DNA of 64,000 bases from Microglena sp. YARC (lineage: Eukaryota > Chlorophyta > Chlorophyceae > Chlamydomonadales > Chlamydomonadaceae): contig CM039466.1 of assembly GCA_022414725.1 (NCBI GenBank), forward strand, positions 14,621,779-14,685,778. The letters are read 5' to 3'. The position numbers and the translations under genes were made by a program. Of the stretch, positions 55,460 through 64,000 are shown one piece after another (the stretch's first letter is position 1; every line of letters begins with the position of its first letter). The notes beneath the pieces are model-generated. The model was not told where the DNA came from. It did not search any database and worked only from the letters and a program-made list of their open reading frames with translations.

Positions 55460-57682
55460 GCCGTTTTTTACTAATGAATTATACTTACGATTTTTATTGT
55501 AAGATGTAAAAGCTGAATTCTGCTTGCCGACTTATAACCGTCCGCTTTCCCTTTATTTCTTACAATTATAATTGTAAGACACGAATTGATGTTAACACCT
55601 TTTGTTACAAAATATTGCATTTCAACGTTGTAACATTCGCAATCTGTACGTTTCTCCGTCTTTCAAGCTCATTTCGAGCAATTTTGTCAAAATTGACTAC
55701 AATCTTACGATTTTATCGTAAGATTGCATTTGGAAAGCATTCAAAAGACCCCCAAAATGATTGTAAGATTGGAAATCCGTTGGGAAGCAGGAACGCCCAT
55801 TATAGATCCCGTAGGCACAGCTACCTCTCCTGGTCCGGTAGCCTTCAGAGTCGTGATTGCAGAACCATATGCTACGCGAACCCTCAGGTCAGGATGATCC
55901 AACTTCATGTTGCGCTTGATCCCTGCCCAAAATGAGTCCATAGCCTTGCGCTTGCCAATGTACCTCTGAAAGTTGTCTCGGGATTCTCTGCGACGGAGTG
56001 CCATCCTCCACCACTCGTCGGAAAACGTAGCGTAATTTTTCAAGTAAGCCGAGATATCATCCGTCCTGGATGTACTCAACGCTGCTCCATTTTCACGAAG
56101 AGACTCCCATCTAGGAATCATGTCTGAGAAACGTTTTTTCTTGCTGTTTTTTCTGTTTCTTGATACCAGACTTGTGGTAAAAAGCTCCGCGTGTAAGCTT
56201 CCATGTCTTGCTTTTGTCGTCTGCCATATACGTGACTGTAGCGATGTTGCTCCTACCAGGATCCACACCCCAGAACGACGATACCATATCGGCAATGTCG
56301 TTTTGAGTTTATGGTCATACTGTTCTGAGACGCTCATACCTTCATCGTCACGAGACCTCTTACTTGTCTTCTTCAGATCGGATACACGAACCTGTACTGT
56401 CTTGCTGTACTGCATGCTCAATGAGACTCCGTCAGTACAGAAGCTACAATCGAACACCCACCCCGTCTTGACAGGTGGTTTCTTGAAGAAGGAACCTGCG
56501 ACTGTTTTTCGGGCGTTCACGAGCGTGTCATACCTACCCTTTGCATGTCTGTACTCGTCAGTATCCTTGATATCATTAACGTCAGCATCGTACTTCTGTT
56601 GGCCAACTTGTATGCCTCCCATTCACCAGGACCACATGATTTTTTCTTCTTAACTGCAGGCTTCAGAGGCAACATGAAGCGGTCGGGATCCTTTACACTT
56701 TTCCACTTTGAAAGCTCGACGATGTTTGGGTCTTTGGGGAACACGTGCCTGAATAGGTTCACGAGGGTCTTCATGTCAAGGCGGACATGCGCCCATTGGA
56801 CATTAAAGATGGGCATAAACCGGATACCTCGTGCACCAATAGCCTCCAACCGTGTCTGCATCCAATAATTGAACCGGACCATGGTCGGGAAGTCCATGTC
56901 TTTGCCATAGTCATCATAAAGTCGACTTCCATCTGGAACTTTCAGCCTGACTTCTAACTTCACGACATACTCCTGAACAGACTCTGGCCAAGATTCCATC
57001 TCCTGTATTTCTTGTTGGATAACCCTCATCACGTCGTACACACGGATGGTCTTCGGAGCTCCCAGTGCATTCAAAGTAGCCTTAGTGAGGCGGGTCAGAC
57101 GAGTACCAAAGGAACCCATGCGTTGTTCGACACGACAGTGCTCAATGTGTGACCGGCATAGTTCAAAAACCTGGTCGAAATAGATAGGTAGGAGTTGATG
57201 TAGTCAGGGTCATCGCTACCAAGCACCTTTCCGATTACGTCTTTCACGGATTCGTATGATATTCTACTCTCTTCATCTGGAAAGACACCGTCAACTCCGA
57301 TCCTTAGCCAATCCTTCCAGTAGGTATCCTTCATATCGTACATATTAGGAATCGGCAGGTCGCCCTCCATGAGCCTCGTGACATGGAAAGTCAGCACCAG
57401 ACTGGAACGCCGCAACATGCGGCTCACCACATTGACGAGCTGATCCACATGCCCCCTGAACTTACAGAATTCTTCATCGTCAAGACTCATTGCCTTCTTC
57501 AGGGCGCATTTCACGACGCACATCTTTTCCACCGTCTTGTACTCTGGAGGGGGTCTGGCGATGAGACCATTGTCTTCGCATAAACGGACAATATCGTCCT
57601 TCTTGTCCTTTGATGAGTATGCTACTTCGGCCAATTTTAGTAGCTCCTTCAATTACGCGACTGTCGGAGGTTTCGTTGCCAT

Positions 57683-58009
57683 CTTACATAATTTGTACAT
57701 CACATAACTCTTTATACAAACATCACATACGTGGTCAAAACAACCCATACTGATTTTATCAGTGATGTTGCTGAATGCTAAGGAAATCATATCAGACACG
57801 TGCGTCTTTGTATCGTTTGGTATATAGTTCAATCGACGAAAGTCCTTCTTCACCTTAGCGAAGCACATCTCAATAGCATTGAATTCTGGACTGTAATGAG
57901 GAGTGTAACAAATATTTACGGGGCTTCTGAGTATACAATGAGACGTTTCATTTAAGTGTTCCGTCGAGTGTAGTTGTACATGTCTCATTTTCACATGCGG
58001 TAAGTGCAA
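57683..58009 (-). pseudogene. C-terminal remnant of a Tc1/mariner/IS630-type transposase
   Basis: Reads SPVNICYTPHYSPEFNAIEM followed by CFAKVKKDFRRLNYIPND, the last catalytic block (PHYSPEFNAIE, Glu of the DDE triad) of an IS630-like transposase; the same block is YSPEFNAIENVF in the complete enzyme at 59659. The two earlier Asp blocks are missing, cut where the fibre gene begins. The transposase frame runs straight into Fanzor B (whose ATG is at 57680-57682), so both were probably parts of one transposon. Confidence 0.8.
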
Positions 58010-59103
58010 CCCACGAGTTTGATTTGTTCTCTATTTTCACCGAATGAACAATCGCACGTGATCTTCGCAACAGTGCACGCCCTAACCATATCATCGTATT
58101 CATCATCCTCTCCCCAAGGATACAAGGATTGCCGCATGCACACGCCCGGTATGTCGGACGCGACTAGCAAGTCACCGTTCCGTATGTCCCCTCCCTGTCT
58201 ACACACTAGCACCCCCCCCTCGCCAGCAGAGTTCACACTGACCCGCCCTAGTAGAGAGTCTTTTCCAGGCAGGCGCGCGATCACGGTGCCCACCTGAAAT
58301 TCCCTCCCTCCGTCGTTCGTATGCACTGTACTCACAACGCCGAAGACGCGCGGGTCCCGAGCGCGACGGCAAAGCGTCATCACTGGCAGAGCCTCGTCCA
58401 CGTCGAGGAGGTCCTCGCACCCGTCGAGGTTGCAGTACGCGCCGGTGGCCACCACCACAGCGCCAGGCCGCAAAGCAAGAAGATCCTCCCCCTCCGCCAC
58501 CCGGCACCAATGCTGACCTGTGAAGTTAAGCACTCCGGGCCTGAAGGATCCCGTTAGACGTGTGGACACCCCATCTTCGGACAGGAAGACCAAGTCTTTG
58601 GAGGCGACATCACCAAAGACAGCCCACGACGAGGGGCCCGGGAACGAGAGAGCTCCGCCTAGACGCGTTAGGTCCGCATTAAGTTCGAGAGTTACTTGTT
58701 ACTCTGGCTGCTCGGTATCCGCACACGCGGTTCATGAACGTTGATCTCTCCCTCGCTGGCAGTCTGTGCACCTGCACCGATCGCTAGGGAGAGAGCACCT
58801 CCCGCCGTCGCGCCGGCCGCCGATGCCACTCCCCCTTTGGCACCTACACTCGATGCGGAGCCTATCGCCACGGCATCCTCGACGTTCCCCGCGCCAACGT
58901 CTGCGGCGCATCCCACGAGAGTATTCGCCCTTCCGGAGACAATTGTCGCGCCAGCGAGAGCTCCCACGACCCGCCGCGCCCACGCCCACCAGCGAGGTCG
59001 CTGACGAGTACCCTATGACGCAGTTGTAAGAGGAGGCTAGGCGCAAGGCGGACTCGCCCCCTACGACCACATTGTATGAGCCCGTGCGTGAATACAACGC
59101 CAT
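57991..59103 (-). pseudogene. Fibre/adhesin-like viral structural protein, frameshifted and 5'-truncated
   Basis: The N-terminal visible part (59103 to about 58700) has head-type repeats ALYSRTGSYNVVVGGESAL, TLVGCAADVGAGNVEDAVAI and LSLAIGAGAQTASEG, like YadA/Hep-Hag or phage-fibre left-handed helices. The C-terminal part (about 58690-57991) reads NADLTRLGGALSFPGPSSWA, DPRVFGVVS, GRVSVNSAGEGGVLV, NGDLLVASDIPG and TVAKITCDCSF, a module I know from uncharacterised giant-virus fibre-like proteins. Shifts near 58975 and 58690 break it. The true 5' end is lost at the junction with Fanzor C. Confidence 0.65.
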
Positions 59104-59650
59104 ACACGCGCAGGTACTTGATAACGACCCTGTCCACGTTTGCCCAGATGCTGTTGCACGCCATCGTCGCCATTTGTATTGAGACGTCTGCGATTACTTG
59201 TCCCAAGCGACGAACGTCCACCTTCACGTATCCTGCAGGTCTTAGGGCGTCGAAAGCAACCATGGTATCATTGAAGCTCTGGCCCAGAGTATCCTTTCGA
59301 ACATTGGAGGTCGATACCGCAAGGAGGCACCTGTAATAAAAGTTCCGATCCAGGTGTGGCAACTGCTTGACGTCAAAGTCTCCATCATCGAGGCATCTTG
59401 TGATATGAAAGTTTGTGAATAAGTATGCCTCTGCAACTGCGTGGTTGATTAAAGAGTACCATGCTTTGTATCCTTGAGGAGATCTGATGCCCTCGATACA
59501 TCCATGCACAGAGAATTAAGCGTCTTCTTGACGACTCTGATGTTAATATCGTCATCTCCTTTGTCTTGCACTACCCCATTAAGAGGGGGTGAGTATTCTT
59601 TTTCTTTTGGTGATATAATATTGTACCCACATTTCTTTATACCATTTCAT
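59100..59650 (-). pseudogene. N-terminal fragment of a third Fanzor-like gene (Fanzor C)
   Basis: It reads YNIISPKEKEYSPPLNGVVQ and RVVKKTLNSLCMDV from about 59640, then after a shift near 59500 FTNFHITRCLDDGDFDVKQL, LDRNFYYRCLL and VIADVSIQMATMACNSIWAN. This matches, in order and spacing, the N-terminal region of Fanzor B (TFHVTRLMEGDLPI, DTYWKDWL, GHTLSTVVSNNA). No RuvC motif follows, because fibre sequence starts at about 59100. The similarity to B is judged by eye and is moderate. Confidence 0.5.
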
Positions 59651-59658
59651 ACGTTATC

Positions 59659-60668
59659 ATGATTGATGCAGAGATAAGACACCGCGCGGTTGTTCACTAC
59701 AAATACTATAATCGTTGTTTGAGGAAAGTTAGTTTGCTGTACAAAGTATCAAAATCATCACTCCAACGTTGGGTCCACCAAAGCCAATATAAAACATCAT
59801 CGGAAAGAAAAGGGTGAGTGTCATTACAGAAGATATCAAGGCTGCTATAAAACAACTGATTGACTCCAATCCCTTCTTGACAATGTCTCAGCTTGCAGAG
59901 GGTGTGACTTCTCTGTCCTCTGTCAAGATGTCTCCAAAAACTTGTGGACGCTACACACGCAAACTTGGTTACACCCGCAAGCGCGCATACAAAACAGTTC
60001 GGCACAAGACTGACCACAAATCTTCTGTCGACCGTTTTTGTAAGGAGTATTTAGCCGTTCCGACATCGGATTTGTTAAGCATCGATGAGGCGGGTTTTTA
60101 CATTGGTGACACTTGTCGCAGAGGGTACTGTCAACGCGGCAAACGTTTAAATATCCAAATTTCTAGGACATTGCGAATGTCCAAATTGACACTAATTGCT
60201 GCCGTTTCTGCTAAAGGTATCGTTCATTACAAGATCCTTGATCACAATTGCAAGAAAGTCGACTTTGTACAGTTTGTATCTGAGTTACATGTACAGCGGG
60301 GTACAGTCGCTGTCCTTGACAATATACAGTTCCATCATTCAAAGGAGACGATTTCTATGTTCGATTCTGTAGGAATACGACCACTCTTTGTACCTCCTTA
60401 CAGTCCAGAGTTTAACGCTATTGAGAATGTCTTTAGTTTGCTCAAGCGAAAATATCGCTGCATGTGCCCAATATTTCCAGATGTAGCAGATATATTTGAT
60501 TACAGTAACGCTTTGAAAAGGATTATTGATGCGCACGATGTTAGCCATCAGTTTGACTTTTCAGGGTACTTTGAACATGTAAATTCAGTGTCTTTAGATG
60601 CCTTGAATTTTTTGTGTCAATCACCTGAAGACAGTATCTGTATTGACAAGATCGGTTACAAATCTTGA
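59659..60668 (+). pseudogene. Tc1/mariner/IS630-type DD34E transposase, one frameshift
   Basis: The N-terminal helix-turn-helix from ATG 59659 reads HRAVVHYKYYNRCLRKVSLL and SKSSLQRWVHQ. A one-base shift near 59800 leads to ITEDIKAAIKQLIDSNPFLT, MSQLAEGVTSLSS and SPKTCGRYTRKLGYTRKRA. The catalytic core has LLSIDEAGFYIGD (first Asp), TVAVLDNIQFHHS (second Asp) and PPYSPEFNAIENVFS (Glu), with 34 residues between the second Asp and Glu. Apart from the one shift it looks complete (about 336 residues). Its start is about 20 bp from the divergent Fanzor C. Terminal inverted repeats were not found by eye. Confidence 0.88.
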
Positions 60669-60722
60669 ATTGGTCAACTTTTCAGAATCCCCAAATATAA
60701 GGTGTCCCAATATCAAATGTCC

Positions 60723-61698
60723 CTAGCTGTATGTAAACACGCTCCCCCATCCAATCACGGATGACGATGCACGGTGCTCCTCGCCCGCGAACTCAGGATT
60801 CATCAAAACCTTGCAGACATCGAGATGGCCTCTAATAAAGGCTAACCTCAGTGCCTGGCTTTCGTTGTCATCTGCCTTGGCACGGTGCTCCTCGCCCGCG
60901 AACTCAGGATTCATCAGAACCTTGCAGACATCCAGATAGCCTTCCCGAGCGGCGTCAAATAGTGCCTGGCTTTCGTTGTCATCTGCCTTGGCACGGTGCT
61001 CCTCGCCCGCGAACTCAGGATTCATCAGAACCTTGCAGACATCCACATGTCCTTCATTAGCGGCGGCACACAGTGCCTGGCTGTTGTTGTCATCTGCCTT
61101 GGCACGGTGCTTCTCGCCCGCGACCTCAGGATTCATCAGAACCTTGCAGACATCCACATGTCCTTCATTAGCGGCGGCACACAGTGCCTCGCTGTTTTCG
61201 TCATCTGCCTTGGCACGGTGCTTCTCGCCCGCAAACTCAGGATTCATCAGAACCTTGCAGACATCCACATGTCCTTCATTAGCGGCTAATCTCAATGCAC
61301 GACTGTCGTATGCATCTGCCTTGGCACTATGCTCCTCGCTCGCGAACTCAGGATCCATCAGAACCTTGCAGACATCCACATGTCCTTCCATAGCGGCGTT
61401 AGTCAGTGCATAGCTTAAGTCTGCATCAGCTTTGGCACAGTGCTCCTCGCCCGCGAATTCCGGATTCATCAGAACCTTGCAGACATCCAGATAGCCTCCA
61501 TTAGCGGCGGCACTCAGTGCAAGACTGTCGTTGTCATCTGCCTTGGCACTGTGCTCCTCGCTCGCGAACTCAGGATCCATCAGAACCTTGCAGACATCCA
61601 CATGTCCTTCCATAGCGGCTTTAGTCAGTGCATAGCTTTTAAGTCTACATCAGCTTTGGCACGGTGCTCCTCGCCCGCGAATTCCAGATTCATCAGAA
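60723..61698 (-). pseudogene. Ankyrin-type repeat protein, 37-residue repeats, 5' end cut by TE2
   Basis: Eight near-identical repeats of HVDVCKVLMNPEFAGEEHRA + KADDNNSQALCAAANEG (37 residues, 111 bp) and part of a ninth. The A-x-x-x-GH-x-D-V-C-K-x-L pattern is ankyrin-like but the loop is longer than the usual 33 residues. Such proteins are abundant in giant viruses and often act in host interaction. The C-terminus VIGWGSVFTYS is at 60723. Near 61640 an indel breaks the frame, and at 61698 the repeat GATTCATCAGAA is cut by the transposon; the rest should lie beyond 64000. Confidence 0.75.
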
Positions 61699-64000
61699 AA
61701 TGGGCGTTCCTGCTTCCCAACGGATTTCCAATCTTACGATCACTTTTTGGAGGTCTTTTGATGCTTTCCAAATGCAATCTTACGATAAAAATCGTAAGAT
61801 TGTAGTCAATTTTGACAAAAATATGCTTGAAATGAGCTTGAAAGACGGAGAAACGTACAGATTGCGAATGTTTACAACGTTGAAATGCCATATTTTGTAA
61901 CAAAAGGTGTTAACATCAATTCGTGTCTTACAATTATAATTGTAAAGAAATAAAGGGAAGCGGACGGTTATAAGTCGGCAGGCAGAATTCAGCTTTTACA
62001 TCTTACAATAAAAATCGTAAGTATAATTCATTAGTAAAAAACGGCTATGTGTCAAACATCTTACTCCTCCTCCTCCCCCCCCTCCTCGTCCTCCTCTTCC
62101 TCCTCCTTCTCCTCCTCCATGTCCCATCCCCATCTTCCTCCTCCTCCATCTCCTCCTCCTCAGCAATGTCTGCATTGTCTCCATCCGATTGCACAGCCTC
62201 TGCCCTGGTGTCCTTCTCAATGGATTGACAAGCTAGGAGCATGCTTGTGTGGTACTTTCTCTGGATCTTCATACCCTTGGTGGGTTCGCAGCTAAATTGA
62301 AATGCGTCAATGGGAATATCGCCCGTCCATGTTGCTTTTCTCCTAACCCCCACGGTAATAGGCACAAGCTTGTGGTCCATCCAATCTTCTGGCCAAGTTG
62401 GGTATTGTGTTTCAGTGTACACCAACTTCTGAGCCCCAGAGTACAAGGGCTTTAAATACACACATTCCACTTCTCCATTCACTGGTGGTGATTTGACCTC
62501 CACCACGTCCCATCCTCTCAATCCGCTAGAGTCATCCATTTTGTACCTTGACCACAGCGACATGACCAACAACCAAATCAGTAGTGGGCTCGTAGGCTAT
62601 TCTTCTATCCGGCTTCGTCCCTTGTGAAGAATATAAGTACAAGACATCCTCCTCCTCTGGCCTTTCCATATTAGTCTCCAAAGTGTGTGCGACCTTCATA
62701 GTCTTGGCAATCTCGTTACTTGCAGGTAAAATGTCTGACACATCCATGGACAAGTCATCCAATGCTGCTATCAAGCGCTTGGCCATTGATTTCTCAGACT
62801 GTGTCAGAACACGACTGGTTGCTGACAACTCCGATGGGAAGTCGACAAAATGTTGGTCTTTCGGGTACTCCCCAGTCACAGCATCATCTGGTTGAGTGCT
62901 CCAATAACTCTTCTCAACGTTGAAGAAATCAGTCCACCACTTATTGCTGGCTTCCCAAGTTTCACGAAGCTTCTCGGCAATATGTTTGAAGGACTGGGCA
63001 TGGATGGGCCATCGGCTGCTGGTTCATCCATCGGCTGCTGGTCATCGGCTGCTGGTTCTAGAAGGTCCTCCGCTGCGTGTCGTACACGGACATCAGCTAC
63101 GGGTCCTGCACGGTCGTCACCGGCGGTTTGTACAGGACCATCGGCCATGTGGCCTGCAAGGACGTCACCTCCGGGCTTCTCGTTATGAATAGTCTTCCAG
63201 ACAGCCGCCCAGTTTGCCTCGATATTCTCGAGCTCTTCAATCTTGATCTTGGGGGCTTCCTTAAATACTGTTCTGGTGTCCACCAGTGGGAAGCCTTGGA
63301 GGACGTAAATAGGTTCAGCGTCATTGTCCCACTGTCCTCTCCAAGATCCTGACTCGTCATACTCCTTGTAATAGACCCCTGCAATTGTTGGTGTGCAAAC
63401 ATGTATTGTATATTAGTGAATCATTTAGGACACCCATATTCCTCCCGACTATACTCGGGAGCATCCCTTGGATAATACATCCTAGGTCCTAGGTACAACT
63501 TCCTTTGTATCATTTAATTTATATTGAAGACTGTACATGTAAATCAATGAGGACATGGTGACTACAGCTAGCTTCTGCGTACGCTGTGGTGTCCTTAATC
63601 TCACGTCCCTAGAGTATTTATATTTCTTGGATGTAACAATTTCAATTTCAATTTCAATGAGGACATGGCACACCCATATTCCTCCCGAGCATAATCGGGA
63701 GCATTGTGCAGACAGTACATACACGCACGGTAGCATTTAATTTGTAAATATCAGTATATCAAGTATTCTTACCGACTCTCCCGTTGGGACCTTTCGTTAT
63801 CTTGAATGCGTGTAAACGGCGATTAACTCCTTTGACGGTGCTAGTGCCATGACCGAACAACTTGTAAACGTTGTCTAGGAGGACAGCGGAGAAGTCCCCT
63901 ATAGAGGTCACGACGTCTTGCCTTGTGTAAGGGCCCATTTTCTTGAATAAGTTACCAACAATGCCCATCAGATGGTCCAGGGTGTACACTTCCATGTTCT
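61699..64000. mobile_element. TIR DNA transposon TE2, second copy, right end outside the window
   Basis: It starts AATGGGCGTTCCTGCTTCC + CAACGGATTT inside an ankyrin repeat. 61699-62045 matches the right end of TE1 (55801-55455) in inverted orientation, including the palindromes ATCTTACGATAAAAATCGTAAG and TTACAATTATAATTGTAA. It carries the longer version of the TE1 plus-strand gene. If the target duplication is 4 bp, AGAA should be found again at its far end followed by CCTTGCAGACATCC. Confidence 0.85.
62045..63995 (-). CDS. TE2-encoded spliced protein, unknown family
   Basis: Exon 1 (63995 or upstream, to 63773) reads MEVYTLDHLMGIVGNLFKKM to KITKGPNGRVG. The GT-AG intron is 63379-63772 (donor GTAAGA, acceptor TTGCAG). 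Exon 2 continues VYYKEYDESGSWRGQWDND, KIKIEELENIEANWAAVWKT, an Ala/Asp/Pro-rich spacer, RETWEASNKWWTDFFNVEK and PKDQHFVDFPSEL. After an extra A near 62545 it goes on with LRGWDVVEVKSPPVNGEVEC, PTWPEDWMDHKLVPITVG and an acidic then Arg-rich end. The second half is shared with TE1. No transposase signature recognised. Within the intron a GAGGACATGG...CACCCATATTCCTCCCGA segment is duplicated. Confidence 0.6.

Larger units (their letters stand above)
53421..55801. mobile_element. TIR DNA transposon TE1 inserted in Fanzor B, 2381 bp
   Basis: The termini are inverted copies of AATGGGCGTTCCTGCTTCC + (G/C)AACGGATTT, about 29 bp with one mismatch. Flanks are ATAG at 53417-53420 and ATAG at 55802-55805, a 4-bp target duplication. 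Subterminal palindromes of the type TCTTACGATNNNATCGTAAGA (for example 53466-53490, 55491-55505, 55558-55578, 55704-55727) occur at both ends. It contains two converging gene remnants and, compared with the second copy at 61699, lacks about 390 bp at about 55452. No transposase is recognised, so the superfamily is open. Confidence 0.85.
52959..57682 (-). pseudogene. Fanzor/TnpB-family nuclease (Fanzor B), interrupted by a transposon
   Basis: Without the 2381-bp insertion at 53421-55801 this is about 780 codons. From 57682: MATKPPTVA, an in-frame TAA at 57653-57655, then LKELLKLAEVAYSSKDKKDD, together resembling a SAP-like DNA-binding helix pair. Then TFHVTRLMEGDLPIPNMYD, frame shift near 57110, QWAHVRLDMKTLVNLFRHVF, shift near 56600, FDCSFCTDGVSLSM (about 56450), shift, RuvC-I FWGVDPGRSNIATV (about 56260), AYGSAITTL and GEVAVPTG where the transposon enters. 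On its far side FKEEVHVTDLMSWETGAKKE, shift near 53240, and RuvC-III YSDRDRSSALTIARLHC (about 53045). The canonical RuvC-II Glu position holds Leu; a Glu in SWETG may substitute. Clearly inactive as it stands. Confidence 0.82.

Noticed and set aside
57991..59103. Bacterial adhesin acquired by the host
   Set aside because: The C-terminal module (NSAGEGGVLV, NGDLLVASDIPG, VAKITCDCSF) is of a type I know from giant viruses, and the neighbours are viral.
31597..64000. Free giant virus or contaminant contig wrongly joined to the host
   Set aside because: Not fully excluded. Two transposon insertions, a spliceosomal intron and widespread frameshifts favour an endogenous element, but the gap prevents proof.
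1..64000. tRNA, rRNA or known riboswitch genes
   Set aside because: None recognised by eye on either strand; a covariance-model scan would be needed to exclude small ones.

Overview
The window is 64 kb of eukaryotic nuclear assembly in two unlike halves, separated by a scaffold gap of exactly 1000 N (30597-31596). The left half (1-30596) is host DNA, probably from a green alga. Its genes have many GT-AG introns swollen by micro- and minisatellites. It holds the end of an AP2-domain-like gene, a complete 12-exon ALG11 gene (3199-18967; the mannosyltransferase of N-glycan lipid-oligosaccharide assembly), and the first five recognisable exons of a septin GTPase gene (24334-28369). Septins together with plant-like AP2 domains suggest a chlorophyte or prasinophyte; the species cannot be named from sequence alone.

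The most striking feature of the host half is that introns are packed with tandem, partly decayed copies of the exons beside them. The ALG11 exon 6 start is present 11 times and exon 9 eight times. Exons 4, 5, 7, 8, 11 and 12, and septin exons 4 and 5, have shadow copies as well. MITE-like elements, including two hAT-type MITEs with 8-bp target duplications, lie between them.

The right half (31597-64000) carries genes of a large nucleocytoplasmic DNA virus: the DUF5871 core protein, A32 packaging ATPase, RNA polymerase subunits RPB5 and RPB2 (RPB2 with a 274-residue intein), a DUF5672 protein, a kinesin-like motor protein, a fibre-like structural protein, an ankyrin-type repeat protein and several orphans. 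RNA polymerase genes fit an Imitervirales-like relative better than the polymerase-less chlorella and prasinoviruses (inference). Many genes carry single-base frameshifts and in-frame stops. Two copies of a TIR transposon have also invaded, one carrying a gene with a clear spliceosomal intron. Together this suggests an endogenous, decaying giant-virus insertion rather than a free virus, although the gap leaves the physical link to the host half unproven.

Three Fanzor/TnpB-family RNA-guided nuclease relics lie in the viral half. Fanzor A (about 31967-33507) is downstream of the gap. Fanzor B (57682-52959) abuts the tail of a DDE transposase and is split by a 2381-bp transposon with an ATAG target duplication. 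Fanzor C (about 59650-59100) is an N-terminal piece divergent from a nearly complete DD34E transposase. Two of the three therefore sit beside Tc1/mariner/IS630-type transposases, as composite Fanzor-bearing transposons would.
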